From Condylostoma magnum (taxonomy: Eukaryota > Ciliophora > Heterotrichea > Heterotrichida > Condylostomatidae), in assembly GCA_920105805.1 (NCBI GenBank), contig CAKKTI010000035.1, positions 1 through 64,000 on the forward strand: DNA of 64,000 nt, written 5' to 3'. Positions 21,264 through 31,127 of the stretch are shown piece after piece. The notes under the pieces were generated by a model that did no database searches, was not told where the DNA came from, and was given only the letters and a program-made list of their open reading frames with translations. The translations under genes and the position numbers were made by a program. Within the stretch, counting starts at the first letter, position 1. The number at the start of each line of letters is the position of its first letter.

Positions 21264-22976
21264 TTAAGGATAATTTTTGTTAGAATTTGTAGCAAAATAT
21301 CGTCCAGGAATTGCAGGAAGTCCAGTAGCAATGCGATAAATCAAATTTGCTATGGGGAAATTTTTAATTATAATCCCCAGTTTGGTCTGAATACTGAAAA
21401 AAACTTGGCTGAAAGGTGCTGTTTTTAGTAATAGCTTCATGTATACTGTGTTGCTTGCCTCTTTTTCAATCTAATCCAAGAAGCTGAATTGAATTCCTAT
21501 TATAAACCTGATCGGCTCAGTCATCTATACAAAAATTAAGTAATATGGCAAGTTGTTTAGTAAGATTATAGTGAGTCGGATGCAGATTTGTATTACCTAT
21601 ACAGCCAGTCACAGGGTTACAAAACAAAGATAATACATTGCTATAGTTGGGTACAAAAAAATAATTGCTATGAATATAAGAGCACCCAGTAAAACCTCAT
21701 CAACGCCGAATTCTCCACTATCAATTCTATTTTTTAGTACATTTTTCTTCACACCTCTGAACAGTCTGAATAGGCTGGAGATTACTTGGAGTAAGACATA
21801 ATAAACTTTACCTACCAGTAAGTAAATGTAGTAAATATGTAAACTGCAAAAGTCTAGTATATCAGAGATTAAGGCCAGTTAGAGACTTACGCCTAGAAGG
21901 CCTGTACATGCGATTAATTAGACTATTTAGGGTTCAAGGCCTGTTAGAAATGTTGTGACATAGTTTCAGTAGTAGATTGTGAGTAAAATGCTTTATCCAA
22001 GGATGTTGTCTAGATTTTCGTTGGGTTTAAAGCCCGCTGGTAGTCCCATAAGTCATTCAACTTCTTGCTTTAAAAAATCTATGTGAATTACAGATCCTAG
22101 TCAATGGGCTAGCATGAGAGTATCAGAGCTGTACAGAGAGAGGAGTAATAGTAGGATAACCCCTATGATTATATCAGCTACAGCAATTCATAAGTTGTTC
22201 TTTGACTGGAATTATGAGGAAATAAGCTTTTCAGATATGTAAGGAGGAGCTTAAATTGGCTCTTTTTAAGTTTTTGATATTAGATATCTACTAAGTTAGT
22301 TTTGCTTTATATATAATTGCTAAAACAGCTTTGAAAAGGAGAAAATTTGCTTTAGGGATTTTTCTATCACAGGAATTTCAAAGTTGTATATGAATCTTAA
22401 TAAACTGATTAAATAAAAGTGTATTCTAAGTAGAATACCTATAATATTATTATTGTCTTATTATTAAGTTTGCATAACATCTCCATTAATCAAAATTTCA
22501 CTTAAATACTTAGTCTTACTTAAATCATCAAACACTTTAATAAGGTCATCATTTCCCGGGTATCCATTATTTTAAACAATCTCCTATACAGTGCACTTGT
22601 ACTAATAAAACATATGTGACGGTATAAGTCTCTTTTCATAGTATATAACATGTGCCTTTACATTATACCTGTACCCGCAACAATGAAGTTCTCTCAATAC
22701 CAACATTCTATTATTAATTTCACCAGTATATCAAATATCAGCATTTTTCCTTTTTTACGCAACATCATGCTAATCTATCCCGGAATTCATAACAACCCCT
22801 AAAACCTGCAAATTAAGCTGCAAATCCCTCAGCCTCTACTCCAACTCATCCAGCTGTGCTGGCAATACAGCCAATACGCAAGTAACAAAAGACTAATGAG
22901 ACCATCCCACAATATACCCTCCCTCCTCTAAATCCTCCTCCGGCCAATACAACTAGGTCAATATAGTTTTGGGCAT
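21264..22976 (-). CDS. PIGQ: GPI N-acetylglucosaminyltransferase subunit PIG-Q/Gpi1
   Basis: 570 aa. PIG-Q is part of the ER complex that makes GlcNAc-PI, the first step of GPI-anchor synthesis. Diagnostic blocks: EWLMGLPAGFKPNENLDNIL, SSLFRLFRGVKKNVLKNRID (the family's LWRLFRGKKxNVLRxRvDS), and VDEVLLGALIFIAIIFLYPT. Multiple membrane helices. The N-terminal cytosolic part (MPKTILTQLYWPEEDLEEGG and VLGVVMNSG) is in the same frame and also fits PIG-Q, so three consecutive TAA codons at 22458-22466 must read Gln-Gln-Gln here. Several tryptophans are TGA. Stop TAA 21264, next to the TAF10 stop. Starts 34 nt after the CCT1 stop. Confidence 0.92.
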
Positions 22977-23010
22977 TTTAATAACAAAACTTAAAATCTT
23001 AAAAACCCTA

Positions 23011-24636
23011 CTACCTTTCTTCCTGTGCTCTTGGCTCTAACTCAATCATATCATCAATTCTGAGTATAGTAATCGCAGCCTCTGTTGCAAATCTAAGACT
23101 TTTAATCTTACTCAACGCTGCTTCCAACACTCCAGCTTTCAAATTATTCCTTACTTTTCCTTCATTTAAATCCAATCCTACGTACTTATACTCCTTTTTC
23201 TTCTCCTCGGTTGAAGTCTGACTTGCAGCGTGGTACATTCTCAGCTTAGCCTGTAAATCATTTGAATCCAACGCTGCATTTACTGCTAGTGTTTTAGGAA
23301 TAACCATTAATGCTTCCGCGTATTCAGAAATAGCCAGTTGCTCTTTACTTCCTAGTGTTCTGGCGTAATCGTCCAAATATACACTCAATGCAGTCTCTAC
23401 TGCCCCTCCTCCTACCACCACGTAGTTAGTCTCCAATACCCTCTTAACTGCACATATTGCGTCATGTACTGACCTTTCAGTCTCATCCAACATAAACTCA
23501 TTAGCTCCACGTAGCACTATGGTTTAGGCAAATGAGTTTTAAAGCTCTGTGAAAAACAACAAATCATCGTCTCCTAGTCTTCTTTCTTGCACTTGTCCGC
23601 ATGTTCCTAGTTGAGAAGCAGTAAATTCTTCATCGCCGTCTTGGTTCATTAGGGTTGTTAGGACCTCAGCTCCGCTGAGCTTTGCTATTCTACGTAAATC
23701 ACCCTTGTCCACTCTTCTCACTCCTATTGCTCCCGCTTCTACTATGTATTTCATTGCAAGGTCATCTATTGCCCTACAAGTTAGAATCACATTGGCTCCG
23801 GCGTTGAGAATCTTTTAAATTCTTTCTTTGGTTATATCCATTTCCTTCTGTCTGATATGTTCCAGGTTCTCCATCTCTGTTATTAGTACTTACACACCCA
23901 TTTACAGCTTAAACTTGTTCAAGTTGAAATCCAAGCAGGCTATTTTAGCATTCTCTACATATGTCGGCATGCCCTGTGCTGAGCGTCCCATAGGAAGTAC
24001 GTATCCATTAACATGCTCACTTTCATGAGCACTTGAACCATGTATCTTCAACAAATTTATAGCCTTGATTGGATACCTAGCCTCTCCTCTGTTATTAGTA
24101 ACCTTAACAGCCTCAACAGCAGATACAATCTTATTACTGAAGCTCTCTGCATCAGATCCAATCAACTTCGACTGTAATGTAGTAGTCACAGTATTAAGCA
24201 ATGCCTCCCTTCCCAAAGTATCCACAGAAACAGTCAGATTCTCCTTAATATACTTTATACTCTCCCTCATTGCCAGTCTGAACCCAGCTATAACAGTAGT
24301 TGGATGTATTTTGCCCTTAACTAGTTCATTTGCCCTGCGTAGTAGCTCAGAAGCCACCAAAACCACCGAAGTAGTCCCATCTCCTATTTCTCGATCTTAT
24401 AGCTAAGAAAGATCTGTTAGTACTTTTGCTGCGGGGTGTTAAACCTCCAAACGCTTCAGTATGTTGGCGCCATCGTTTGTTATAGTCACGTCTCCTATGT
24501 TGTCAACAAGCATTTTGTCCAGACCGTTTGGCCCTAGTGAAGATTTTACTATATTGGCTACTGCTAAGACTGCTGTTACGTTAGACTGTCTTATATCTGC
24601 ACCTGTAGTACGACGACCATCTATGCTTACGGACAT
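23011..24636 (-). CDS. CCT1: CCT chaperonin subunit alpha
   Basis: 541 aa, full-length T-complex protein 1 alpha, one of eight subunits of the cytosolic chaperonin that folds actin and tubulin. [20 protein letters not shown], the ATP-site segment [84 protein letters not shown], and the C-terminal [17 protein letters not shown] are all diagnostic of the alpha paralogue. Intronless; interior TAA/TAG/TGA codons fall at Gln/Trp positions. Ends TAG TAG after [11 protein letters not shown]1 orthologues commonly extend slightly further. Preceded by DYRK 34 nt upstream on the same strand. Confidence 0.97.
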
Positions 24637-24670
24637 TTTTGTTAATAAATTAGAAGGATTAAAGTACAGG

Positions 24671-26227
24671 TTAATCTATTGTAATGCTTCGGGATGTGGT
24701 TTTAGGGGAAGTGTGAGGATTGTTGTTTTAGATTCAAGGGTGCTAGAGGGCTTCTCTTGCTTATCATCTGGTTTAAGGGTCCCAGTCGAGGCATTCTGGT
24801 TATAAATTACTGCTAATGAAGTCTAAGACAGTGGGATCTGCTATTTTTGTCTTTTGTTGCAATGTTTTTGTATTAGGTCGTCGTATTTTACCTCTGGAGT
24901 TCGGTTTTAAAATTGGTTTGTTTTATGTATTGAAAAAATTATCTTTTCTAGTAGAAATGCTAAGAAGTGAGTCTGGGGGAATTCCTTTCATTTCCATTAT
25001 ATACGAAAGTTAGTCATACTCACTTTCTCCTGGGAATAAAGGATAGCCTGTGTAGAACTCTGCTACTATGCAACCAAATGATCATATGTCTATTTTTGAT
25101 GTATAAGGTATGCCTAGGATTATTTCAGGAGCTCTGTAAAATCTGCTTTGTATGTATGTGTATAGTCTTTAAGATTCAAAACATGCAGATCCGAAATCGA
25201 TTACTTTTATATGAGATTGATTTGGGAACTATAATAGAATATTTTCTGGTTTTAAATCACAGTGAATTAAGTTAGAATTCTCTAAAAATGACAAACACTG
25301 TAAAATTTGTACAGCAAATCGTCTTATAAGTCCCTATGAAAATCCTCTGAAATTATTAGCTTTTATTAATTCATACAGATTTAAACTTAAAATTTCAAAA
25401 GTGATACAAAGATGATTTCTGAATAAAAAGTAATTGATCATTTTTACCATATTGTATTAGCCACTTTTATCGTTATCAAGAATATATTTCAGTACTTATA
25501 ACTCTACTTTTCCTTATCTGTGAAATCTACTCTAATTTCTTAGTATTTTAACAGCTACAAATTCATTTCTTTTGTAATCTCTTGCTTTAACTACCTATCC
25601 AAATGACCCTTTCCCTAAAATTTATATAATTTCGTACCGGAATGCTATATGATCGTATTACACTATCTTATAATCAGATCTATCATCATCATACCCGTAG
25701 TTTTCCTAGTGTATATCAGCCTTCATCTTTCTAGCATTTTACCCTATATAATAAATCTCTTTATACTCTAATATCTCACTTTACTCATAATTTGTTAAAT
25801 TATTAGGAAAACTTTTCAATACAACAGCAGGAGTTAAAGGTAGCTGCATTGATTCCAATTACCTTTAAATATCCAAAGCTTTGAAATTAGATCTTTTGTT
25901 TGGAAGCTAAATAGACCTAGGACTTGATAAATTCAATTTAGTATGATCAATACTCTAATTCTTCCCGAAATTATAAATACTTCTATTAAGCCTAATAGAA
26001 TTTAATTTCTTTCTCTCCGCCGGAATAGCAGGCAGCAAGTTATTCCTATTCTTCAAATTCCTATCCGTATATTATCCCCTTTACGTATAACTCTGATTAC
26101 TATCTGTCAACTTTTTAACCAGTGACAAGTTTAGCATAGGTTTAGACGTAGATTTATGCCTGCTTTTCCTTATAACAGGCCTCAAACGTGCAAGTCTTCC
26201 CCTGGGTGAAATTTAAGCATTATTCAT
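24671..26227 (-). CDS. DYRK-family dual-specificity kinase
   Basis: 518 aa. The N-terminal 150 residues are basic and disordered, followed by the DYRK homology box ([39 protein letters not shown]). The kinase domain has [30 protein letters not shown] (the Cys before Asp is typical of DYRKs), DFGSACFE, the activation-loop [13 protein letters not shown] with the autophosphorylated second Tyr, and [15 protein letters not shown]. DYRKs autophosphorylate on Tyr and then act on Ser/Thr substrates. Trp residues of DIWSFGC, TRWQAREA and HPWIQ are TGA. Stop at TAA 24671, with further in-frame TAA at 24659 and 24650. Its ATG lies 2 nt after the DPH5 stop. Confidence 0.93.
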
Positions 26228-26229
26228 AT

Positions 26230-27033
26230 TTAAACTAATCTATTCTTCCAAAAACTAAGCATTTCTTCCTCAATAGGATGAACCTCAGCAGGTATAACGA
26301 GGCAATGCAGAGGGCCTCCGAGCTCAGAGTCCTTTAAATCCCCGAGTACAGATACTGAAATGACTTAAGTATCAGTGCCTATTCTTACAGCAGCAATTGC
26401 AGGTGTTTCCGGGGTTAATTAATCATCCTCAGCTTCTAGTATCTGTTAGGCGGCTATAGCCACCGTCATATACCTTGGAGGCTAAAACACCATTCTACCC
26501 CTAATCAAATCTTCCTCACTCTGCTCCTTTACTTTAATGTCTAAAAGACATAATGTATGAAGGTTTCTCTGTAGATTTGACTTGATTTTGTCAAGAAATG
26601 AGAAAGGTTTCCATGATTCTGTGAAAAAGGGAATGGATACTATTTCTCCGTACCTGTATAGTTATAGGCCTACTACTCCAACTGCATTTATGATTGATGT
26701 GTTGTGGACTACTTCTACATTTATACCCTTTTCTATAGCTCGAATATACAAGTCTGTGTGAGTTGTAGCTCCGAATACATCGCCTACTACTAAAAGGCTT
26801 ACTTTTGATTGAACTGCTTTGTCTAGTATATCGTCAGTTCCTTGTTCCACCATTAATCTGTCTGCTTGTATTACTTCTTTTCCGTAGAAATCAGACAGTT
26901 CTTCTACTGGCTAAGGGAGAATTGATGTATAGGATTCTAGGAACACATAGTCACTTTGTTATATGTAATTAAGACCTCTTACTGTTATGTCTTGAGGGCA
27001 ACCAAGTCCTAGTCCTATTAAGTATAGTACCAT
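26230..27033 (-). CDS. DPH5: Diphthine (methyl ester) synthase DPH5
   Basis: 267 aa. An SAM-dependent methyltransferase that acts in the diphthamide modification of the histidine of elongation factor 2. It starts [20 protein letters not shown], then YVFLESYTS, the conserved [17 protein letters not shown] block and [20 protein letters not shown], then GEIVSIPFF. The C-terminus [20 protein letters not shown] matches the family end (lGPPLHSLVI.g..h..E). Length is as usual for DPH5. Stop TAA at 26230-26232. Confidence 0.95.
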
Positions 27034-27077
27034 TTTAATAATATGCTGTATAAGAAAGGGCTAATATTATTACCCAG

Positions 27078-28220
27078 TCATTCTAACTCTTGCTCTTGAA
27101 GTTCCTCTTCATCTTGTACCTTAGACTCCTCACTATTTTCTTAATACTCAATGGTCTATAGGTTCTCAATCGCTGGAGTAACAGAGTTATCTTTACCACA
27201 ACAGGAAGCACAGAGATAAAGGAGCTTTTTGGGTTAATTTACTTATATTTAAAAGATAGTTCTATCGGCTTAAATCATTTTCTATTCTCCTAGTCCTAAT
27301 TAAATAATTTAATTAACTAGGACTAATGTTCCAAATTTTGAGTTATTGTCTTTAATTTATACTTTATTATCAGTTAATTTGAACATTGCATGATGCCTTG
27401 AAACGGATATATCAGCAATTCTTATATCATTATCGTGTCCTCTACCAATTCTAACGGATTGGCTGGTTAAGAAACTGATAACAAAAATTTAATACGTGCC
27501 ATTACTTTATCCTTGTATATTTTCTAGTATAAGATAGGGAGAAGGAGGTTTATGTATTTCAATTAAATCATAATATATACCGTTATGCTAGACCTTAGTT
27601 TTAACACCCTTTTTGCATAATTCACATTATAATTATTTCCACATATAAGACACTATATCCCCATCAACTCTTCTTTGAATTTTATGGTTCAATCAATTCT
27701 AAGCACATTTTACATGGATAAATTTGACTGTGCCTTGACATTAGCATGGAGAAACTAAAGGATTTTGCTCAGTTACCATATCATCCATGCAAATTCTACA
27801 TGATTGCTATACTTATACTTCATTTTGGTCTAATTCTTAAGAACTATATGGAGAGTCAGGCAATTTCAAAGTAGTAACTTTAAATTTTATTCTCCCAAAT
27901 TTTAAAATTGTGTTTTGTTCAATATTTCAGTATTCTTATGACTGCTTTTTAAAACGCCTTACTACATATCATACTGGCTCGTGCTTTTGAGGAATTATTA
28001 AAAATCGGTCTCTTTAGGCCTGTATTATACCTAAATTTTATTGATTTTCCTATTAGGTTGAGTATTACTAAAAGTAACATTGATTATCGGAGCGATAGAT
28101 GTAACCACTTTGTTGGGTTTTAAAGCGAGATTTTTAGTATGAATTACTGTCATAGTCAAACAGTCTGTGAGAATCCCTTTGCCAAGTGAAGCATTTGATG
28201 CCCAGGGTATATATTGACAT
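27078..28220 (-). CDS. RINGv (RING-CH) plus FHA domain protein
   Basis: 380 aa. An N-terminal beta-rich region of about 115 residues (FLIIPQKHEPVWYVVRRFKK, then NTILKFGRIKFKV) may be a degenerate first FHA. Then a RING-CH/MARCH-type finger: CRICMDDM, CQCQGTVKFIHVKCAQNWL, CELCKKG (C4HC3 with the conserved Trp, here TGA). Then a clear FHA domain: VRIGRGHDNDIRIADISVSR, HHAMFKL and NNSKFGTLVLV. RINGv fingers recruit E2 ubiquitin enzymes and FHA domains bind phosphothreonine, so a phospho-directed ubiquitin ligase is inferred. The tail is acidic. TGA stop lies 45 nt before DPH5. Confidence 0.88.
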
Positions 28221-28267
28221 TTTATTAGATTAATTACGACGAATTAAAGTAAATATTTTCGATGTTA

Positions 28268-29049
28268 TTAAGTCCAGTTATTAAATATGTAGCCAATATT
28301 TCGTAAATTACCTCATAACAGCTAAATTCAATACATACTGTTTATGTAACTAGTAAAAAGAAGATAATTCTTATATAAATTTCTACTGGAGTCTTGCTTA
28401 AGGAAATCAAAAGGGGTTAGATGCTATAAACAATAAAATGAGAATTGGTAAAAGATCAATATCGTTATAAAGTGATAGATAAAAATCCTAGTAAGTGTAT
28501 AAAAAATCATTATAATTAGCAAGAGATGAATTAAAACGAAAAAAAGCAAGTAAATAAGTACTATAAATTCAAAATACTTTGTAAATATATATCATATTCA
28601 GGAGCTGTTTAATAAAGCCTTTAAACTATATATAAACCTTTCAATATACTGTAAGTAAACTCACTATATAAAGTGTACCGGGTATAAATATCCCAAGCTA
28701 GCAAATATTAGTGAAAAGAAAGCGATAACCCAATCTAACACCAAAAAAGCGGCCGAAATTAGCATAAGCATAATATCTAATAATCTCCTTATTATATACA
28801 AAGCTTTTTAACTATTCATATTGCCCTGGTAATCCTAGCAACTTAAATAAACCCTCTAATCTTCTCAGCCTCCCTAATCAACTGCAAACATCCCCATAAC
28901 AAATTTAATGCAAACTTCTTGAATTCATAAAAGCAGCATTTCCACTATAAACCCTCTAATTCCATCAAATACCCAATCAGTTAAGCTTTTCCTACTCCTA
29001 GTACCTGTTCCCCAAAAAGTTCATTTATAAATACAATTTTATCAGCCAT
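28268..29049 (-). CDS. Multi-pass membrane protein, possibly PEX11-like
   Basis: About 254 aa after removal of a 17-nt intron (28826-28842). The N-terminus MADKIVFINELFGEQVLG is soluble, then KIRGFIQGNMNSQKALYIIR RLLDIML and the hydrophobic LISAAFLVLDWVIAFFSLIF. At least three further hydrophobic segments follow. The order (amphipathic basic helices, then a helix with D-W) faintly resembles PEX11 peroxisome-division proteins, but the match is weak. Without the intron the frame breaks in the middle, while with it the helix runs on cleanly. Ends TAA TAA. Confidence 0.5.
28826..28842 (-). other. Predicted 17-nt intron
   Basis: On the minus strand GTTGCTAGGATTACCAG. Removal joins EKIRGFIQ to GNMNSQKALYIIRRLLDIML and keeps one frame; canonical GT and CAG ends with a TTAC-like branch sequence close to the acceptor. 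Confidence 0.5.
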
Positions 29050-29072
29050 CTTCTATTCACATAATTAAAATA

Positions 29073-30248
29073 ATGGGGGAAAATGAATAATACGGTCTAT
29101 ACGAAGTGGTATGGGCAAAAATTAAGGGATATCCCTGGTGGCCAGGAGTTGTAATTTTTACTTAGATAATCCAATCCACAGAACAATCCCCAAGTCCAGT
29201 TGTATTCAAAATATAATTCATAGGTGACGACTCCTAGTAACTTATAATCAGTGCTTTCCTAAAATCAGATAACATAATGAAGTTTTAGTAAAACTTTGAA
29301 ATGAATAAAAGAAACAAGCAAAAGTTACTATAGGTGTCAATAAAGCAAGCAAAGCAATATTTAGATGGGGAATTGACTTATTAGGACATTTAAGATATAA
29401 ATCTAAACCTACATAAGAGATAGTCTAAATAGAGTAAATCTCCAACTGCTAAAAGTAAGATAAGAAAGAAAAAATTACAATAAAAAACATAGGATCGACC
29501 TTATTACCCCTTGGCGCGTAAATAATAAAAGATATAAAAGCCTCCGGCCGTATAATTAGAGCAGGAGGACATGTCAAAGATCGATATACTAACAAATCTT
29601 CTTACTTAGAAGATAAGTAATCCAGTTGCACCTCAAAGAATTGAAGCTGATAAAAAATCTGTAAAATTAGTAAAAAAAGATCTAACTGAAATAATAAACA
29701 AATTTGTTACTAGTAAATCCTAAGGATAACTTGAAAACATAGCCAGACTTATCGAAAAATTCATAGAACTCATGAATCTTTAACTAACTATAAAGGACTT
29801 AGAAAACAACAAACTTCCCAATATTTTAAAACTGTTAAAAGATAGCTTTAGGGATACAAAAGTCAAATAATTATAACAATTAGCCAAACTGTCCAGAAGA
29901 TTAATGAATATATGAAACAAAAGCATTATTTTAAATCGTAAAAAATAATAAAAAATGCCTCAGAAAGTCTAAGAAAGGGAGAATTTTAATGAAAGTGTGA
30001 TAAATGATACTTCACTTCGTAAACTGGTGTGTCGTAAAATAGCAGATTTACTGCAAAGCAACTCATTTCCTCAAGACAAAGCCCAAAGCCTCGCCTTGAA
30101 AATTGAATTGAATATCCGCAAGAGAGATCCAAGCATGACGCAGTACTACAGGCGGCTAGTAAGAGCAATGTTAAAAGAAATAGGACAACTTTGTCCCATA
30201 GCATACGAGAAATACGCAGTCAACAGTATTACTCCAGTACATTCTTAG
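29073..30248 (+). CDS. PWWP plus TFIIS N-terminal and middle domains
   Basis: 391 aa chromatin/transcription protein. The start carries a PWWP domain (VVWAKIKGYPWWPGVV). A basic linker follows, then a TFIIS N-terminal helical bundle (LENIARLIEKFIELMNLQLT, then LPNILKLLKDSF), then a domain like the TFIIS middle domain (LRKLVCRKIADLLQ, KAQSLALKIELNIRKRDPSM, YYRRLVRAMLKEI). No C-terminal zinc ribbon is seen, so it probably does not stimulate RNA cleavage as TFIIS does. TAA TAA at 29946-29951, just before an ATG, would split the gene in two; I read it as Gln-Gln because both TFIIS domains follow in one frame and in the canonical order. PWWP domains read H3K36 methylation. Stop TAG, 10 nt from the convergent FHA gene. 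Confidence 0.8.
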
Positions 30249-30258
30249 TTTAATTAAT

Positions 30259-31101
30259 TTAACTAGTTTTTATAATTGCTTGGAAAAGTGTTTGATTTGA
30301 CTTTATAATCATTCCTGTAGTTATTTCAGTGTTCTCGCTTAGGTACAGCCAGGTTCCATTTGTACTGGGTTTAAATAACTCGTAGTTTCCGTCGAATAGC
30401 TCCCATGTTGAATTTGTTAATTTAAATGTACATTGGAATTTTGAGATGAGTAGGTCGTCAATTTTTAAATCACAGGCATCGTTTCTGCCTAGAGTTATTA
30501 TTTGTTTTTCCGATACAGGATAAGTGAAAATTTCTCCCTGATATGGGTCAGAGTATAACTTTACTTTAAGACTGTTATCAGGAGTTAATTAAAGAACTAC
30601 AAAACTTTCACCTATATTTAGCAAGGTGTTATTACTAATTGTATAATTCTTAGTTATTTACATAAAAGCACCAAAACCTACAGCTAGATCTCGTATATAA
30701 TACACTTGTTTCTCTTATTCAAAGTATATTACAAAGTGGCAGCCCCTGTTTTACTCAGCTGTCTCTTGTTCTTATGCAGGAATAACAAAATCGTTAACAA
30801 TTACACCGTTTAAACGCTTTTTACATCCAAAGTAAACACAGGAGTCTTCTGCTTATCTTAGAGAGTTCTCTAGGCCATAAGAACTTATATTTAATTATTT
30901 CCCCTTATCAAGTAGACCTGAATTAGCAATTGTTAAAACTAATCTTGGGTAACTATTAATAGAAACTCTGGTTTATATCTCAGAGTCATTCACAGTATTC
31001 AACTATCTTTTTTCCTGTGTCACATAATAATTTTACAATGCTAATTCACTAAGTTTCTACGTTTTTTCATATTCGCAGCATTGACACATAGAATTCCCCA
31101 T
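30259..31101 (-). CDS. N-myristoylated FHA-domain protein
   Basis: 280 aa. MGNSMCQCCEYEK predicts N-myristoylation at Gly2 with nearby S-acylation. The middle holds a first FHA-like unit (FVIYFEQEKQVYYIRDLAVG, FGAFMQI), and the C-terminus a second, clearer one: IITLGRNDACDLKIDDLLIS, then WELFDG and STNGTWLYL. This is the FHA pattern GR....I.....S..H with Lys-Phe-Gln-Cys replacing the usual SRxH. FHA domains bind phosphothreonine. Membrane tethering is inferred from the N-terminus. Stop TAA 30259-30261; TAG of the facing gene is 10 nt away. It starts 26 nt after the dynein stop. Confidence 0.8.
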
Positions 31102-31127
31102 TTTAATGAAAAATAAACTTATCTAAC

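Noticed and set aside
27296-27330. Imperfect palindrome around CTAGTCCTAATTAAAT
   Set aside because: Falls inside the FHA-domain frame (LVLVNQIIQLGLG); AT-rich coding gives such symmetry by chance.
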